From positions 124,001-188,000 of the forward strand of contig NZ_SNUW01000004.1 in assembly GCF_004376845.1 (NCBI RefSeq): DNA of 64,000 bases, in the 5' to 3' direction. The DNA is from Psychromonas algarum (GTDB taxonomy: Bacteria; Pseudomonadota; Gammaproteobacteria; Enterobacterales; Psychromonadaceae). Under the pieces are notes generated by a model. That model was given only the letters and a program-made list of their open reading frames with translations. It did no database searches and was not told the DNA's origin. Shown here piece by piece: positions 47,109-57,741 of the stretch. Position 1 is the first letter of the stretch. Each line of letters begins with the position of its first letter. A program made the translations under genes and the position numbers.

Positions 47109-49736
47109 TTACAAACGTTCCGCTAACCAAGGTTCTACCAATGCTAATGCATCTTTTAATGCAGCAGGGTTATTACCTCCAGCCATCGCCATATCAGGAC
47201 GACCGCCACCTTTACCACCAACAGGGATTGCTACTAAATTAACAAGTTCGCCTGCTTTTACTTTTTTTGTTAAATCTTTAGTGACGCCAGCAATTAAACT
47301 TACTTTATCATCGCCAACCGTAGTTGCTAATACAACGATACCTGTTTGTAGCTTATTTTTCATTTCATCAACACTATCACGCAGTGTTTTAGGATCGATC
47401 CCTTCAATGTAAGCAACAACAACTTTGACACCATTAATATCAACAGCTTGACCGGTAAGGTTTGAACCCGCTTCACTTGCGATTTTAGCTTTAAGCTGTG
47501 CTAATTCTTTTTCTAATGCCTTGTTACGATCTAATGTTTGCAATACTTTTTCACCTAATGTGAAAGTATCACCTTTAACTAAATCACATGCTTTCATGAA
47601 TTGTTCACGTAAACTTTGTAATGCACGTCCAGCCGCTTCGCCTACTGACGCTTCGATACGACGCACACCTGCTGCGATCCCTGATTCTGATGTAATGAGA
47701 AATAATCCCATATCACCAGTACGTTGAGTATGTGTACCACCACATAATTCAACAGAAAAGTCGCCCATTTGTACAACACGCACCATTTCGTCGTATTTTT
47801 CACCAAATAAAGCCATCGCACCGTTTGCTTTAGCTTCTTCGATATCCATCAACTTAGTCACAACTTCAAAGTTATTACGAATAGCTTGGTTTACTAAATA
47901 AGTAACTTGATTCAGTGCACCGGCAGATAACGCTTCAAAATGAGAGAAATCAAAACGTAATTTTTCAGCATCACATAATGAACCTTTCTGGGTAACATGC
48001 TCACCTAAAGTCTGACGTAGTGCCGCATGCAACAAATGAGTCGCTGAATGGTGCAGAGCAATTGATTTACGCTGATCAACTTCTACTTCTGCATCAACAA
48101 GATCATTTAATGCAAGTGAGCCTGAACTAACATAACCAATGTGTAAAAAAGCATTACCTGCTTTTTTAGTATCCGTTACAACAAAGATACCTTGGTTAAA
48201 TTTAAGAATACCGGTATCGCCGACTTGGCCACCTGATTCTGCATAAAACGGGGTTTTATCTAAAATAACCTGTGCATTATCACCTTCAACTAACGTATCA
48301 ACAAAGTTACCTTCTTTAATCAAGTTAGTAACATTTGCACTACCGGTTAACGTTTCATAACCAATAAACTCAGTTGTACCTTCAATTTTTAATACGTCGT
48401 TATAATCTCGACCAAAGTTGTTCGCTTGCTGTGCACGAGCACGTTGCTCTGCCATCGCACTATCAAAACCATCTTGGTCAATAGTAAGTTCACGTTCACG
48501 AGCAACATCAGCAGTTAAATCCGCAGGGAAACCATAAGTATCGTAAAGCTTAAATACCACATCACCAGGAAGGATATTGCCTTCTAAAACTTCTAACTCG
48601 TTATCAAGGATCTGTAAACCACGTTCAAGTGTTTTACCAAATTGCTCTTCTTCTAAACGTAATATTTTTTCAACAAATGAACGTTGCTGAATAAGTTCAG
48701 GGTAAGCTTCACCCATCTGTTTAACCAACTCGTCATAGATACGATAAAAGAAAACATCTTTAGCACCTAATTTATGCCCATGACGAACAGCACGACGGAT
48801 AATACGACGTAAAACATAACCACGGCCTTCATTTGAAGGCATTACACCATCACAAATTAAGAAACCACATGAGCGAATATGATCCGCGACTACGCGTAAT
48901 GATTTATCTTCTAAGTCTTTCGCACCAGTAACGTCAGCTACTTTTTTGATTAGTGCTTGAAATAAATCAATGTCGTAGTTGGAATGACCATTTTGAATAA
49001 TGGCAGAAATACGCTCTAGCCCCATACCGGTATCGATAGATGGGTTTGGCAAGTTTTCCATTGTGCCATCAGCACTACGATTAAACTGCATGAAAACGAT
49101 GTTCCAGATTTCAATAAAACGATCACCGTCTTCTTCTGGCGTTCCTGGAGGACCACCCCAAATGTGTTCACCATGATCATAAAATATTTCAGAACATGGA
49201 CCACAAGGGCCAGTATCACCCATTGACCAGAAATTATCTGACTCATATTTTTTGTCAGGTGATTTATCACCAATACGAATAATTTTGTCTTTTGGCACAC
49301 CGATTTTATCGGCCCATAATGAAAATGCTTCATCATCACTTTCATATACTGTAACAAGTAATTTTTCTTTTGGGATTTTCAGAACATCAGTTAAATATTC
49401 CCATGCGAATGCAATAGCATCCTCTTTAAAGTAATCACCAAAACTGAAGTTACCTAACATTTCAAAGAATGTATGGTGACGAGCGGTATAACCAACGTTA
49501 TCTAAATCATTGTGTTTACCACCAGCACGTACACAACGTTGACTTGATGTTGCACGTGTATAAGCTCTTTTTTCGCTACCTAAAAAAGTATCTTTAAACT
49601 GATTCATACCCGCATTGGTAAATAATAAAGTGGGATCATTATCTGGTACAAGTGAGCTACTACTTACTGTCTGGTGCCCTTTCTTACCAAAGAAATCCAT
49701 AAATCCTTGGCGAATATCGGCGGTCGATTTAGTCAT
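47109..49736 (-). CDS. alaS: Alanyl-tRNA synthetase
   Basis: Charges tRNA-Ala. N-terminal class II catalytic core with [13 protein letters not shown] and [15 protein letters not shown]; the editing domain zinc motif [12 protein letters not shown] with the later [14 protein letters not shown]-Ala domain ends the protein with [15 protein letters not shown]. 875 residues is normal. Followed by lysC and csrA. recA/recX, often just upstream, are not here. Confidence 0.98.
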   Translation of the reverse strand: MTKSTADIRQGFMDFFGKKGHQTVSSSSLVPDNDPTLLFTNAGMNQFKDTFLGSEKRAYTRATSSQRCVRAGGKHNDLDNVGYTARHHTFFEMLGNFSFGDYFKEDAIAFAWEYLTDVLKIPKEKLLVTVYESDDEAFSLWADKIGVPKDKIIRIGDKSPDKKYESDNFWSMGDTGPCGPCSEIFYDHGEHIWGGPPGTPEEDGDRFIEIWNIVFMQFNRSADGTMENLPNPSIDTGMGLERISAIIQNGHSNYDIDLFQALIKKVADVTGAKDLEDKSLRVVADHIRSCGFLICDGVMPSNEGRGYVLRRIIRRAVRHGHKLGAKDVFFYRIYDELVKQMGEAYPELIQQRSFVEKILRLEEEQFGKTLERGLQILDNELEVLEGNILPGDVVFKLYDTYGFPADLTADVARERELTIDQDGFDSAMAEQRARAQQANNFGRDYNDVLKIEGTTEFIGYETLTGSANVTNLIKEGNFVDTLVEGDNAQVILDKTPFYAESGGQVGDTGILKFNQGIFVVTDTKKAGNAFLHIGYVSSGSLALNDLVDAEVEVDQRKSIALHHSATHLLHAALRQTLGEHVTQKGSLCDAEKLRFDFSHFEALSAGALNQVTYLVNQAIRNNFEVVTKLMDIEEAKANGAMALFGEKYDEMVRVVQMGDFSVELCGGTHTQRTGDMGLFLITSESGIAAGVRRIEASVGEAAGRALQSLREQFMKACDLVKGDTFTLGEKVLQTLDRNKALEKELAQLKAKIASEAGSNLTGQAVDINGVKVVVAYIEGIDPKTLRDSVDEMKNKLQTGIVVLATTVGDDKVSLIAGVTKDLTKKVKAGELVNLVAIPVGGKGGGRPDMAMAGGNNPAALKDALALVEPWLAERL

Positions 49737-50005
49737 GACTTATTCCATGTAAAAGTGTCAATTTAGACTCTCTTTAAATATAAATATTTAAGGGCTAAAT
49801 AGATGAAAAACAAATGAAGGCTAATATATCATGCTGTAGGATGTGGTGAAAGTAACTATATATAGGCATTTAATATAATTTATTATTTTGAATAGTTTTC
49901 AAGAGAAAATATTAAAAATAAGGCAAATGAAGCAGAACAAGTAATTGAGATTGTACTTGTAAAAAGACTATCTCAATCACCTAAGTATGAACTGTTAGTT
50001 AAGTA

Positions 50006-50848
50006 TTATTCAGAAACTAAAGTTTCAATGCGGTAAAAACCTTCACCATTAATACCTAACGTTTCAGCCAAGAATGGTAAACTATGCTGCATCTCTTTTT
50101 GTAATGTCCAAGGTGGATTAATCACTATCATGCCACTAGATGTCATGCCTCGTTCTTCTTTATCTGCCTCAATCGCTAATTCAAATAATTGAATGTTTTT
50201 AATACCGGAAGCTTTTAAAGATCTTTCCATTTTGTTGATCAGCGTACGCTTCACAACCGGATACCATAATGCATAGGTACCCGTTGCGAAACGACGATGC
50301 GCTGCAATTAAGGTATCAACCACTTCATCATATTCTGTTTTTATTTCGTATGATGGATCAATTAAGACTAAACCACGACGCTCTTTTGGAGGCATATTCG
50401 CGATCAATCCCTGTAAACCATCAGTATTTGACATTTTAATACTGCGGTCGCCAGAGAAATTACCACGCATATTCGTAAATTCATTTGGGTGTAGTTCAAA
50501 TAAAAACATTCGATCATCATCACGGCGCATTTGATTACAAATCATCGGTGAACCAGGGTATGAGCGTAAAGCTCCTTTTCCATTAAAGGCTCTCACTTGT
50601 TCTAAATAACGATCAATAGGCACAGGTAATTTTTTATGTTCCCATAAAGCACCAATACCATTATTAAATTCACCGGTTTTTAATGATTGCTCAGAATTAA
50701 GTTGATAAGCCCCACAACCAGAATGAGTGTCTAAATAACAAAAAGCTTTATCTTTTTGTAATAAATAATCAAGAATAGACGCTAATACAGTGTGTTTTAA
50801 AACATCTGCAAAATTCCCAGCATGATATGAATGGCGATAACTCAGCAC
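50006..50848 (-). CDS. rlmJ: 23S rRNA (adenine2030-N6)-methyltransferase RlmJ
   Basis: Methylates A2030 of 23S rRNA. MLSYRHSYHAGNFADVLKH is the family opening; the SAM site is YLDTHSGCGAY and the catalytic motif IV is LIDPSYE. 280 residues matches E. coli. Single gene, divergent from the MFS gene to its right. Confidence 0.96.
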   Translation of the reverse strand: MLSYRHSYHAGNFADVLKHTVLASILDYLLQKDKAFCYLDTHSGCGAYQLNSEQSLKTGEFNNGIGALWEHKKLPVPIDRYLEQVRAFNGKGALRSYPGSPMICNQMRRDDDRMFLFELHPNEFTNMRGNFSGDRSIKMSNTDGLQGLIANMPPKERRGLVLIDPSYEIKTEYDEVVDTLIAAHRRFATGTYALWYPVVKRTLINKMERSLKASGIKNIQLFELAIEADKEERGMTSSGMIVINPPWTLQKEMQHSLPFLAETLGINGEGFYRIETLVSE

Positions 50849-50984
50849 AAAAACTCCAAAAAATTAAAAAAATGACAGCATCAGTATAAAGAAGTTAACG
50901 ATTTATTGCGCTAAAAAAGATAACCTGAAATAATTATTAGCATGTTATTATCCGCGCTCATTCTATCGTTAACATGGAATATCA

Positions 50985-52352
50985 ATGTCTTCAGATGCCT
51001 TAAGCCCTTTTGAAAAACGAACTGCCATCTCATTATCATTAGTCTTTGCACTGCGTATGCTTGGCCTATTTATGATCATGCCCGTGTTTGCAATATATGG
51101 GCAGCACTTAATTGGTTACTCTCCATTGTGGGTTGGATTTGCAATCGGAGCTTATGGATTAACACAAGCCTTATTACAAATCCCAGCAGGAATGCTTTCG
51201 GATAAATTTGGACGCAAACCTATTATCTATGGCGGTTTAATACTCTTTGCTATCGGTAGTTTAGTGGCGGCATTTTCAGAATCTGTTTATGGCGTCACTT
51301 TTGGGCGAGCATTACAAGGTACAGGGGCCATTGCGAGTGCAATTTTAGCACTTGCAGCAGACGTGACTCGTGAACAACAACGTCCTAAAGCAATGGGAAT
51401 GATCGGTGTCAGTATTGGTCTTGCTTTTGCTGTGGCAATGGTAGCGGGCCCTGTTTTAGCACCTTTTATAGGGCTACATGGATTATTTTTAATTACAGCG
51501 GCGGGAGCGATTTTGGGTATCGCAATAGTGCACTATTTAGTCCCTAATGTTGTTAACAAAGCACCGCGTGGTGAAACTATCCCAGTTCCTTCTTTAATTG
51601 CTAGTCTAGCTAAACAACCTCAGCTATTACGCCTTAATTTAGGGATATTTATATTACATCTTTCATTAACGGCTATTTTTGTTACTTTACCCTTACTATT
51701 ACAGCACATGCATCTTGCCGCTAATGAACACTGGAAAATTTACTTACCTGCTTTATTACTATCATTTTTGTTAATTGTTCCGATGTTAATTATTTCTTCT
51801 AAAAAACAAAAAAATAAACATTTTTATCTATTTTCTATTCTTTTAATGGCACTCAGTTTAATCGTGATGTCGGTCACTAAAGAATCTATTATTTTAATGT
51901 TTGTTGTTATGCTGTTATTTTTTACCGCTTTTAATTTTTTAGAAGCTTCATTACCAGCTTTTATCTCAATGCTTGCTCCTGCTGGAACAAAAGGAACAGC
52001 AATGGGGATCTACAGTACTCATCAATTTTTAGGTGCATTTTTCGGTGGCATTGTAGGTGGTTTATCCTATAAACTGATAGGAAGTAGCGGCTTGTTTTTA
52101 TGCTTAGCAGGATTAATGATAATATGGTTTTTATTATCACTGGGTTTACAAAACCCAAGTAAAATTCGCACTTTTACGTTTACAACCGATATAAAAGATA
52201 AACACAAAACAGAGAATGTAATAAGCCAATTAGTTGCGTTACAGGGCGCGCTAGAAGTAGTGATTATTGCTGAAGAACAAACAGTTTATATCAAAGCAAA
52301 TACACAGACTTTTCAGCAACAAGAAGCACAACACATTTTAAGTGATAGTTAA
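50985..52352 (+). CDS. YajR-type MFS transporter
   Basis: 455 residues: twelve membrane segments (first about 15-37), motif A GMLSDKFGRKPI between the second and third, and a C-terminal cytoplasmic domain after about 395 with a ferredoxin-like (YAM) repeat pattern, LVALQGALEVVIIAE. E. coli YajR has this same extension. Substrate is unknown. Lies 53 bases upstream of ssb. Confidence 0.9.
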   Translation: MSSDALSPFEKRTAISLSLVFALRMLGLFMIMPVFAIYGQHLIGYSPLWVGFAIGAYGLTQALLQIPAGMLSDKFGRKPIIYGGLILFAIGSLVAAFSESVYGVTFGRALQGTGAIASAILALAADVTREQQRPKAMGMIGVSIGLAFAVAMVAGPVLAPFIGLHGLFLITAAGAILGIAIVHYLVPNVVNKAPRGETIPVPSLIASLAKQPQLLRLNLGIFILHLSLTAIFVTLPLLLQHMHLAANEHWKIYLPALLLSFLLIVPMLIISSKKQKNKHFYLFSILLMALSLIVMSVTKESIILMFVVMLLFFTAFNFLEASLPAFISMLAPAGTKGTAMGIYSTHQFLGAFFGGIVGGLSYKLIGSSGLFLCLAGLMIIWFLLSLGLQNPSKIRTFTFTTDIKDKHKTENVISQLVALQGALEVVIIAEEQTVYIKANTQTFQQQEAQHILSDS

Positions 52353-52405
52353 TTTGCTATCATTGATTAATATTTTAAGCCATAAACAGATAGCGGAGCA
52401 AAAAC

Positions 52406-53029
52406 ATGTTTAACCGTAGTGTAAACAAAGTAGTCCTAGTAGGTAACTTAGGGAAAGATCCAGAAATGCGTTACACCCAGAATGGTGGAGCAGTTGCTAA
52501 CTTTTCAATCGCAACAACAGAAAGCTGGAAAAACAAACAAACTGGCGAATACGAAAATAAATCTGAATGGCATAACATTGTTGTATTCGGTAAGTTTGGT
52601 GAAATGGTTGGACAGTACCTTAAAAAAGGTGCAAAAGTTTACGTTGAAGGAAAGTTACAAACCAATAAATGGCAAGGCCAAGACGGTCAAGATCGTTATA
52701 AAACTGAAATTATTGCCAATGATATTCAAATGTTAGATGCGCGTAATGCTCCACAAGGTCAACAAGGTGGTGGTTATCAAAACGCGGCGCCACAACCAAC
52801 TGCAGCACCTCAACAATCATGGGGTAATGCACCTCAAGCTCCTGCACAACAAGCAGCTCCTCAAATGGCGCCAGCTTACCAACCTTCACAGGCGCCTCAA
52901 CAAAGACCTGCTGCTCAACCGCAACCGACACAGCAACGTCCAGTATCTCCGGCACCTGCTCCACAAGCTAAACCAGCAACACAGTTCAATGAACCATCAA
53001 TGGATTTTGATGATGATATTCCGTTCTGA
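52406..53029 (+). CDS. ssb: Single-stranded DNA-binding protein
   Basis: OB-fold (about 1-110): [20 protein letters not shown], then [16 protein letters not shown] Gln/Ala/Pro-rich linker of about 80 residues, longer than E. coli's, leads to the conserved acidic tip MDFDDDIPF that recruits repair and replication proteins. Ribosome site GCGGAGC upstream. 207 residues. Confidence 0.97.
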   Translation: MFNRSVNKVVLVGNLGKDPEMRYTQNGGAVANFSIATTESWKNKQTGEYENKSEWHNIVVFGKFGEMVGQYLKKGAKVYVEGKLQTNKWQGQDGQDRYKTEIIANDIQMLDARNAPQGQQGGGYQNAAPQPTAAPQQSWGNAPQAPAQQAAPQMAPAYQPSQAPQQRPAAQPQPTQQRPVSPAPAPQAKPATQFNEPSMDFDDDIPF

Positions 53030-53068
53030 GAACGACCTTAGCTTATTGTGTCAATTTTAAAATATTCT

Positions 53069-53095
53069 AAAACCTAGCTTGGCTAGGTTTTTTTA
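53069..53095 (+). terminator. Intrinsic terminator of ssb
   Basis: AAAACCTAGC (53069-53078) pairs with GCTAGGTTTT (53082-53091), then T4. Forty bases past ssb. Confidence 0.9.
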
Positions 53096-53170
53096 TAACT
53101 AAAAATAAAAATGATTAACAAAAGTACTTATCCATAGCTAAAAAGCAATGTGCTCTAAGTAAGAATAAAT

Positions 53171-54143
53171 ATGATAAAGAAATTAAAAAAAAGAATGGTT
53201 TTTAGTTGCGATGGTGTTGGCAATCGCACTCGCAATAGTCACTGCTGATATTGGAAAAACAAACGGCTTCTTGTATCTTGATAAACTCACAGGGGTTAGT
53301 GTTGCTCTTGTCTTTTTTCTACATGGTTTAGGTTTATCTCCTTCTGCTATCAAAGCAGGCATTAGTAATTGGCGCCGACATACATATATCCAAGCCGCTA
53401 CCTTTATTGCATATCCAATACTTTGGCTTATTTTTGGCGATCTATTACTTGCTTATATGCCTGCCGCATTAGTCTTTGGTTTCTGCTATATATTTGTTTT
53501 GCCAAGTACCATTTCTTCTTCAGTTGCGATGACAAGTGTTGGTAAAGGAAATGTTCCAGGAGCAATATTTAACACTTCATTATCAAGTATTTTGGGAATA
53601 TTTATTACTCCCTTTTTAATTCACCTTTTTATGGGTTTTAAAGGTGTTGAACTTGATCTTATGGCATCAATTATTTCAATTGCAAAACTATTATTTGTTC
53701 CATTAATAATAGGGCAACTAGCAAGGCCACTTTTATACACTTTTGCACAGAAGCATAAAACGATTGTTAATAAGATTGATAAATACGTTATTTTATTAAT
53801 CGTTTACAACGCTTTTTGTAATTCTATCGCAGATGGCATTTGGACTTCATTCTCTATACAAATGTTAGTCACTTCAATTGTGCTCTGTTTTATCACTCTG
53901 TTATTGATGGTACATCTTATTCAATGGGGAGCGCGTCGCTGTCGATTTGAGTTAGCCGATGAAGTAACAAGCGTTTTTTGTGGAAGTAAAAAAACACTTG
54001 CAGCAGGTATTCCAATGGCAACAGCCATTTTTGACGGAAATACTGATTTAGGCATGATTCTATTACCAATCATGCTCTATCATCCAATCCAAATATTTTA
54101 CTGCGCCATATTAGCTAATCGCTATGCCACGCAAAAAGGCTAA
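53171..54143 (+). CDS. Bile acid:sodium symporter family protein (YfeH-like), start shifted by an A8 tract
   Basis: Ten hydrophobic segments; the hallmark VFCGSKKTLAAGIPMATAIF and PIMLYHPIQIF match E. coli YfeH and the SLC10A7 branch. The uninterrupted frame begins at ATG 53211 without a ribosome site and misses part of the first helix. The natural N-terminus MIKKLKK starts at ATG 53171 and would continue EWFLVAMVLAIALA if the run of eight A (53185-53192) had seven. So it is a frameshift in the genome or assembly, or a site of slippage. The rest of the gene is intact. Transported substrate unknown. Confidence 0.85.
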
Positions 54144-54172
54144 GTTAGCTCTCTATTAAATAAGAGGGTAAT

Positions 54173-54796
54173 TTAAACATTATATCGGTCATTACGATGG
54201 TTTAATGCAATGATAAGATTAAGCACAATGCCACAACCAATTGATAAGACTAACTGGTAATAAGAAACAACAGATAAAGAAATTAACATAATAGTGAGAT
54301 CTGCCGCCATCAATAACCACCCTGCTTTTATTGCAAACCTATCTTGTAAATACAAGGCTAGAATATTGAAACCACCTAAACTCGCTTTATGACGAAATAA
54401 GATAATAAACCCAACTCCAAAAAGAAAACCACCAAAAATAGCGGCATAAATAGGGTTAAGAGAGTGAATATCAATAAATTGTTCATGTAAGGACGAAAAT
54501 GAGGAAACAAGGAAAACTGCAACAAATGTTTTTACAGTAAAAACCCAGCCCATTCTGCTTAACGCAAAATAATAAAAGGGTAAGTTAATAAGAAAAAATA
54601 CAATCCCAAACTCAATATCAAATTTATAATTAATCAATAACGATAAACCAGCAGTTCCACCGGTCAATAATCCTGCATGCTTTAAAAACAATACACCAAA
54701 TGAAACTAAACTAGTCCCTATTAATATGGCCATTGCATCTTCAAACCAACGATGACTGGTCAGTACATTTATTTTTGTTAACGCTTTATCCGACAA
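54173..54796 (-). CDS. YitT-family membrane protein
   Basis: 207 residues, with about six membrane segments. Typical signs of the family: FEDAMAILIGTSLVSFGVLFLKHAGLLTGGTAGLSLL, given here in parts, and the later FRHKASLGGFNILALYL. The C-terminal regulatory domain found in longer YitT proteins is absent. Function not established. Convergent with the symporter gene by 29 bases. Confidence 0.82.
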   Translation of the reverse strand: MSDKALTKINVLTSHRWFEDAMAILIGTSLVSFGVLFLKHAGLLTGGTAGLSLLINYKFDIEFGIVFFLINLPFYYFALSRMGWVFTVKTFVAVFLVSSFSSLHEQFIDIHSLNPIYAAIFGGFLFGVGFIILFRHKASLGGFNILALYLQDRFAIKAGWLLMAADLTIMLISLSVVSYYQLVLSIGCGIVLNLIIALNHRNDRYNV

Positions 54797-54844
54797 AACT
54801 TATCCTTATGTTTTAATTGTTAATGACCGGTTTATAATTTTTAT

Positions 54845-55066
54845 TTATACCGATTACAGTCATCATGACGGATCTTGCGATATTCGCGAATCAAATTTTT
54901 ATTAATAAAAATTACATAAGTATGTGATCTAAATTTTGTGCAAAAAAACAATTCAAGTCGAAACATAAATGGAGATAAATGCTTGCTGCATTGACGAAAT
55001 TTATAACAAAAAAGTGAGTTATTTTAACCAGTAAAATAGATCTGCTGTTTACTATGATTGCTATAA
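54845..55066. repeat. Dispersed MITE-like repeat, copy C
   Basis: The longest and most diverged copy, about 222 bases. It keeps the left end TTATACCGATTA, the blocks GATCTAAATTTTG.GC and TTTTAACCAGTAAAATAGAT, and the right end whose complement is TTATAGCAATCAT. An extra palindromic part (CTTGCGATATTCGCGA) and about 45 more bases at left distinguish it. ATAATTTTT occurs on both sides but the AT content makes this weak evidence for a target duplication. Confidence 0.68.
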
Positions 55067-55103
55067 TTTTTTTTAAATAAGTGTCCACTAAAACTAATCT
55101 ATA

Positions 55104-55142
55104 AAAAAACCTCAACAGTCACTTCAGAGACGGTTGAGGTTT
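55104..55142 (-). terminator. Intrinsic terminator of yqhD
   Basis: AAACCTCAAC (55107-55116) pairs with GTTGAGGTTT (55133-55142); the minus strand continues with T4 after the stem (T7 in all). About 38 bases past yqhD. Confidence 0.88.
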
Positions 55143-55179
55143 ATTAGGTTATTAATTAAATGAATAAATATTTACACGG

Positions 55180-56334
55180 TTAAGCAACGGCATCTTCTAA
55201 TATTGCACGAGAAACATCTAATGTAATCGCCTTAGATTCACCTAACGCAACCATGCCATGTTTTTCCAATTGTTTAATAATGACATCAATTGCTTCAGCT
55301 TTAGTGCCTTTATGTTCCATCTCAGTTAATTGAGTGCTAACACCTAAGCTTTTATAAAATGCTTCCATTGCATCAATTGTTTGATCAACTAAATTTTCAT
55401 TATCAGTAAAACCAAATACATTAATACCCATTTGCTTAATTTTCTGTTGTTTATTAACAGACTGATTACGTAACAATGAAGGCTGAACAATTGCTAAAGA
55501 TCGGGCATGGTCAACATGATATAAAGCAGTTAATTCATGTCCAATCATATGCGTAGCCCAATCATGCGCAGCACCAGCACCAATTAAACCATTCAATGCT
55601 TGGTTAGCTGTCCACATTAAATTCGCACGCCATTGGTCATTATCATGATTTTCATAGTCACGGCCTAATGTAAGTAGGTTTTTAAGCAATGTTTCAGCAT
55701 AACCGTCTTGCACCATATTACCAGCAGCTGTAGTAAGGTATTGCTCACAAACATGCACCCACGCATCAACCAAACCATTAATTAATTGACGCTCAGGTAA
55801 TGTTTTCATTACATCAGGATCCATTACCGCAAACTTAGGTTGGACTAACGGATTTAAGAAAGAAAGTTTATCTCTTGTCGATGCTTTAGTGATCACGGCA
55901 CCTGAATTAGATTCAGATCCTGTCGCAGGTAATGTTAAAATAGCACCAATTGGAAGCGCTTTATCAACAGCATGTTTTCCAACTAAAATATCCCATCCAT
56001 CACCATCATAGCAAGCAGCCGCTGCAATATATTTTGCACCGTCAATAACAGACCCACCACCTACAGCAATAATAAATTCAATACTTTCAGCTTTACACAC
56101 AGCAACGGCTTTATCCAAATGTTCTGCCGTTGGGTTAGGTTCAACACCACTAAATTCAATCCATTGATGCCCACTTAATGCATCACTTACCTGTTGATAA
56201 ACACCATTTTTTTTAATTGACCCACCACCGTACATCACTAGTACTTTTTGATCTTGTGGGATAAGTTCTTTGATACTTGATATTTGGCCTTGGCCGAATT
56301 GAATCTTCGTTGGATTAACGTAACTGAAGTTCAT
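55180..56334 (-). CDS. yqhD: Iron-containing alcohol dehydrogenase, YqhD type
   Basis: NADP-dependent reduction of short aldehydes to alcohols is the role of E. coli YqhD. The N-terminal Rossmann part has GGGSIKKNG and AVGGGSVIDGAKYIAA. Metal ligands are Asp and His in NGLVDAWVHVCEQYL, then His in AHDWATHMIGHEL and YHVDHARSLAIV. 384 residues matches YqhD (387). Monocistronic; start preceded by AAGGAG. Confidence 0.94.
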   Translation of the reverse strand: MNFSYVNPTKIQFGQGQISSIKELIPQDQKVLVMYGGGSIKKNGVYQQVSDALSGHQWIEFSGVEPNPTAEHLDKAVAVCKAESIEFIIAVGGGSVIDGAKYIAAAACYDGDGWDILVGKHAVDKALPIGAILTLPATGSESNSGAVITKASTRDKLSFLNPLVQPKFAVMDPDVMKTLPERQLINGLVDAWVHVCEQYLTTAAGNMVQDGYAETLLKNLLTLGRDYENHDNDQWRANLMWTANQALNGLIGAGAAHDWATHMIGHELTALYHVDHARSLAIVQPSLLRNQSVNKQQKIKQMGINVFGFTDNENLVDQTIDAMEAFYKSLGVSTQLTEMEHKGTKAEAIDVIIKQLEKHGMVALGESKAITLDVSRAILEDAVA

Positions 56335-56832
56335 GAATACTCCTTAAAAAAACGATTAATAAACATTAATACGTATGGGATGTAGCAACGGTTCAATATT
56401 ACTTTTAATTCTACTTTTATAATATTAAAAATTAACTACCTTTCTCAAAGACAAACAATGTACTTAATAGTTCATCTCGTTGATAAAAAATATTTACACC
56501 ACCATAGTGAAGGTAAACAAATAGATTAACAGACAGTTTGCTCAGAAGTAATTCAGATGCTTTTGATGGGGCACTTAAGAATTACCGAATGAATAACAAT
56601 AGCATGTCTTTCTAATGAATAAGATAAGATTACAAAAAATAATGAGAAACTGTTTATATTTCATTATGTTGATATATATTTGCCTTTGAATTTCCAATAA
56701 GTAATAATTATTTTCAAAATAGTCTATGAGTTAGATCCCTAATTAGTTCTGTATTAATAGACTTACCTCATCTCAATAGATAATCTAATTTTATCCATTG
56801 TTTTGCTCTTACCTCTTTTTCAATAACCAAGG
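56335..56832. other. Gene-free stretch between yqhD and the binding-protein gene
   Basis: About 500 AT-rich bases serving as divergent promoter region. No reading frame, strong hairpin or repeat was found by eye. Confidence 0.55.
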
Positions 56833-56838
56833 ATGTTT

Positions 56839-57654
56839 ATGAAACCAATCTCAGCAATATTTAAAACGTTAATGGTCGCCCTTTTGGCTGTGACCACTCT
56901 TAGCTTACCGGCTTACGCTAAAGATAAAGATAAAGCATTAACCATCAAAAAAGATAAATTGATTGTAGGTATGACAGGCGAACAACCTCCATTCAATTTT
57001 GTTAGTACTGAGAATATGATCATTGGTTATGATGTGGCATTAGCGTCATATTTAGCAGATGAAATGAAACTTGAGTTAGTCATAGAAGTTATGCCTTTTT
57101 CTGAGCTACTCCCTGCATTAGATAAAGGTAAAGTTGATATCGTCATGTCAAACATGGCAGTGACAAAAGATCGTCAAAAGCAGGTTCTCTTTTCAGCTTC
57201 TTATGCATTAGCTGCAAAATCGATTTTAACAACCAAAAAAAATATTACGCGTATTTATCAAACAACAGGTTTTAATCATGAAAATGTAAAGTTAGTTGCT
57301 CTTGCAGGCTCAACTAGTGCAGAGTTAACAAAAGATCGTTTAGCAGAAGCAAAGCTATCTACTGTTGAACATTATGAAGATGGTGTACTTGCAGTACTAT
57401 CTGGAAAAGCTGATGCAATGGTGGCTGATTTAGCGGTATGTGAGTTACTGGTTCATAAAGATACAACACATGATCTAACATTATTAAGACGCCCTATCGG
57501 CACTGAAAAAATTGCAGTGGCGCTTGCTAAAGATAACGACGCATTACAAAAAGAGATTAACTTACATTTAATCACTTTTTCAGATGAAGGTGGCTTAGAA
57601 GCATTACATCAAAAATGGTTTAATGAAGGTAGTTGGTTATCATTAGTACCATAG
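56839..57654 (+). CDS. Periplasmic amino-acid-binding protein (family 3)
   Basis: Signal peptide of about 27 residues ending LPAYA, then the type 2 periplasmic binding fold: KLIVGMTGEQPPFNF, GYDVALASYLA, DIVMSNMAVTKDRQ. The C-terminal ends QKWFNEGSWLSL. ATG 56839 has AAGGA five bases upstream; the ATG at 56833 is too close. No permease or ATPase gene is adjacent, so it may be an orphan binding protein or a sensor partner. Substrate probably an amino acid (family). Confidence 0.9.
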   Translation: MKPISAIFKTLMVALLAVTTLSLPAYAKDKDKALTIKKDKLIVGMTGEQPPFNFVSTENMIIGYDVALASYLADEMKLELVIEVMPFSELLPALDKGKVDIVMSNMAVTKDRQKQVLFSASYALAAKSILTTKKNITRIYQTTGFNHENVKLVALAGSTSAELTKDRLAEAKLSTVEHYEDGVLAVLSGKADAMVADLAVCELLVHKDTTHDLTLLRRPIGTEKIAVALAKDNDALQKEINLHLITFSDEGGLEALHQKWFNEGSWLSLVP

Positions 57655-57678
57655 TTTTAGTTTAAAAAAGCAAATAAA

Positions 57679-57714
57679 AAAACGCCTGCTATTTTCATAT
57701 AACAGGCGTTTTTT
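57679..57714. terminator. Bidirectional intrinsic terminator
   Basis: AACGCCTG (57681-57688) pairs with CAGGCGTT (57703-57710), flanked by A and T runs. Sits between the convergent ends of the binding-protein gene and ansA. Confidence 0.9.
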
Positions 57715-57741
57715 ATGAGAAAAATAAAAACTTACAAATAA

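Larger units (their letters stand above)
54797..55179. other. Gene-free stretch: repeat copy C and the yqhD terminator
   Basis: Contains the promoter region of the YitT gene, repeat copy C (54845-55066) and the yqhD terminator. A frame of 67 codons inside the repeat is not credible as a gene. Confidence 0.65.

Noticed and set aside
54912-55115. 67-codon frame inside repeat copy C
   Set aside because: It lies wholly in the dispersed repeat, is not open in the other copies and has no ribosome site.
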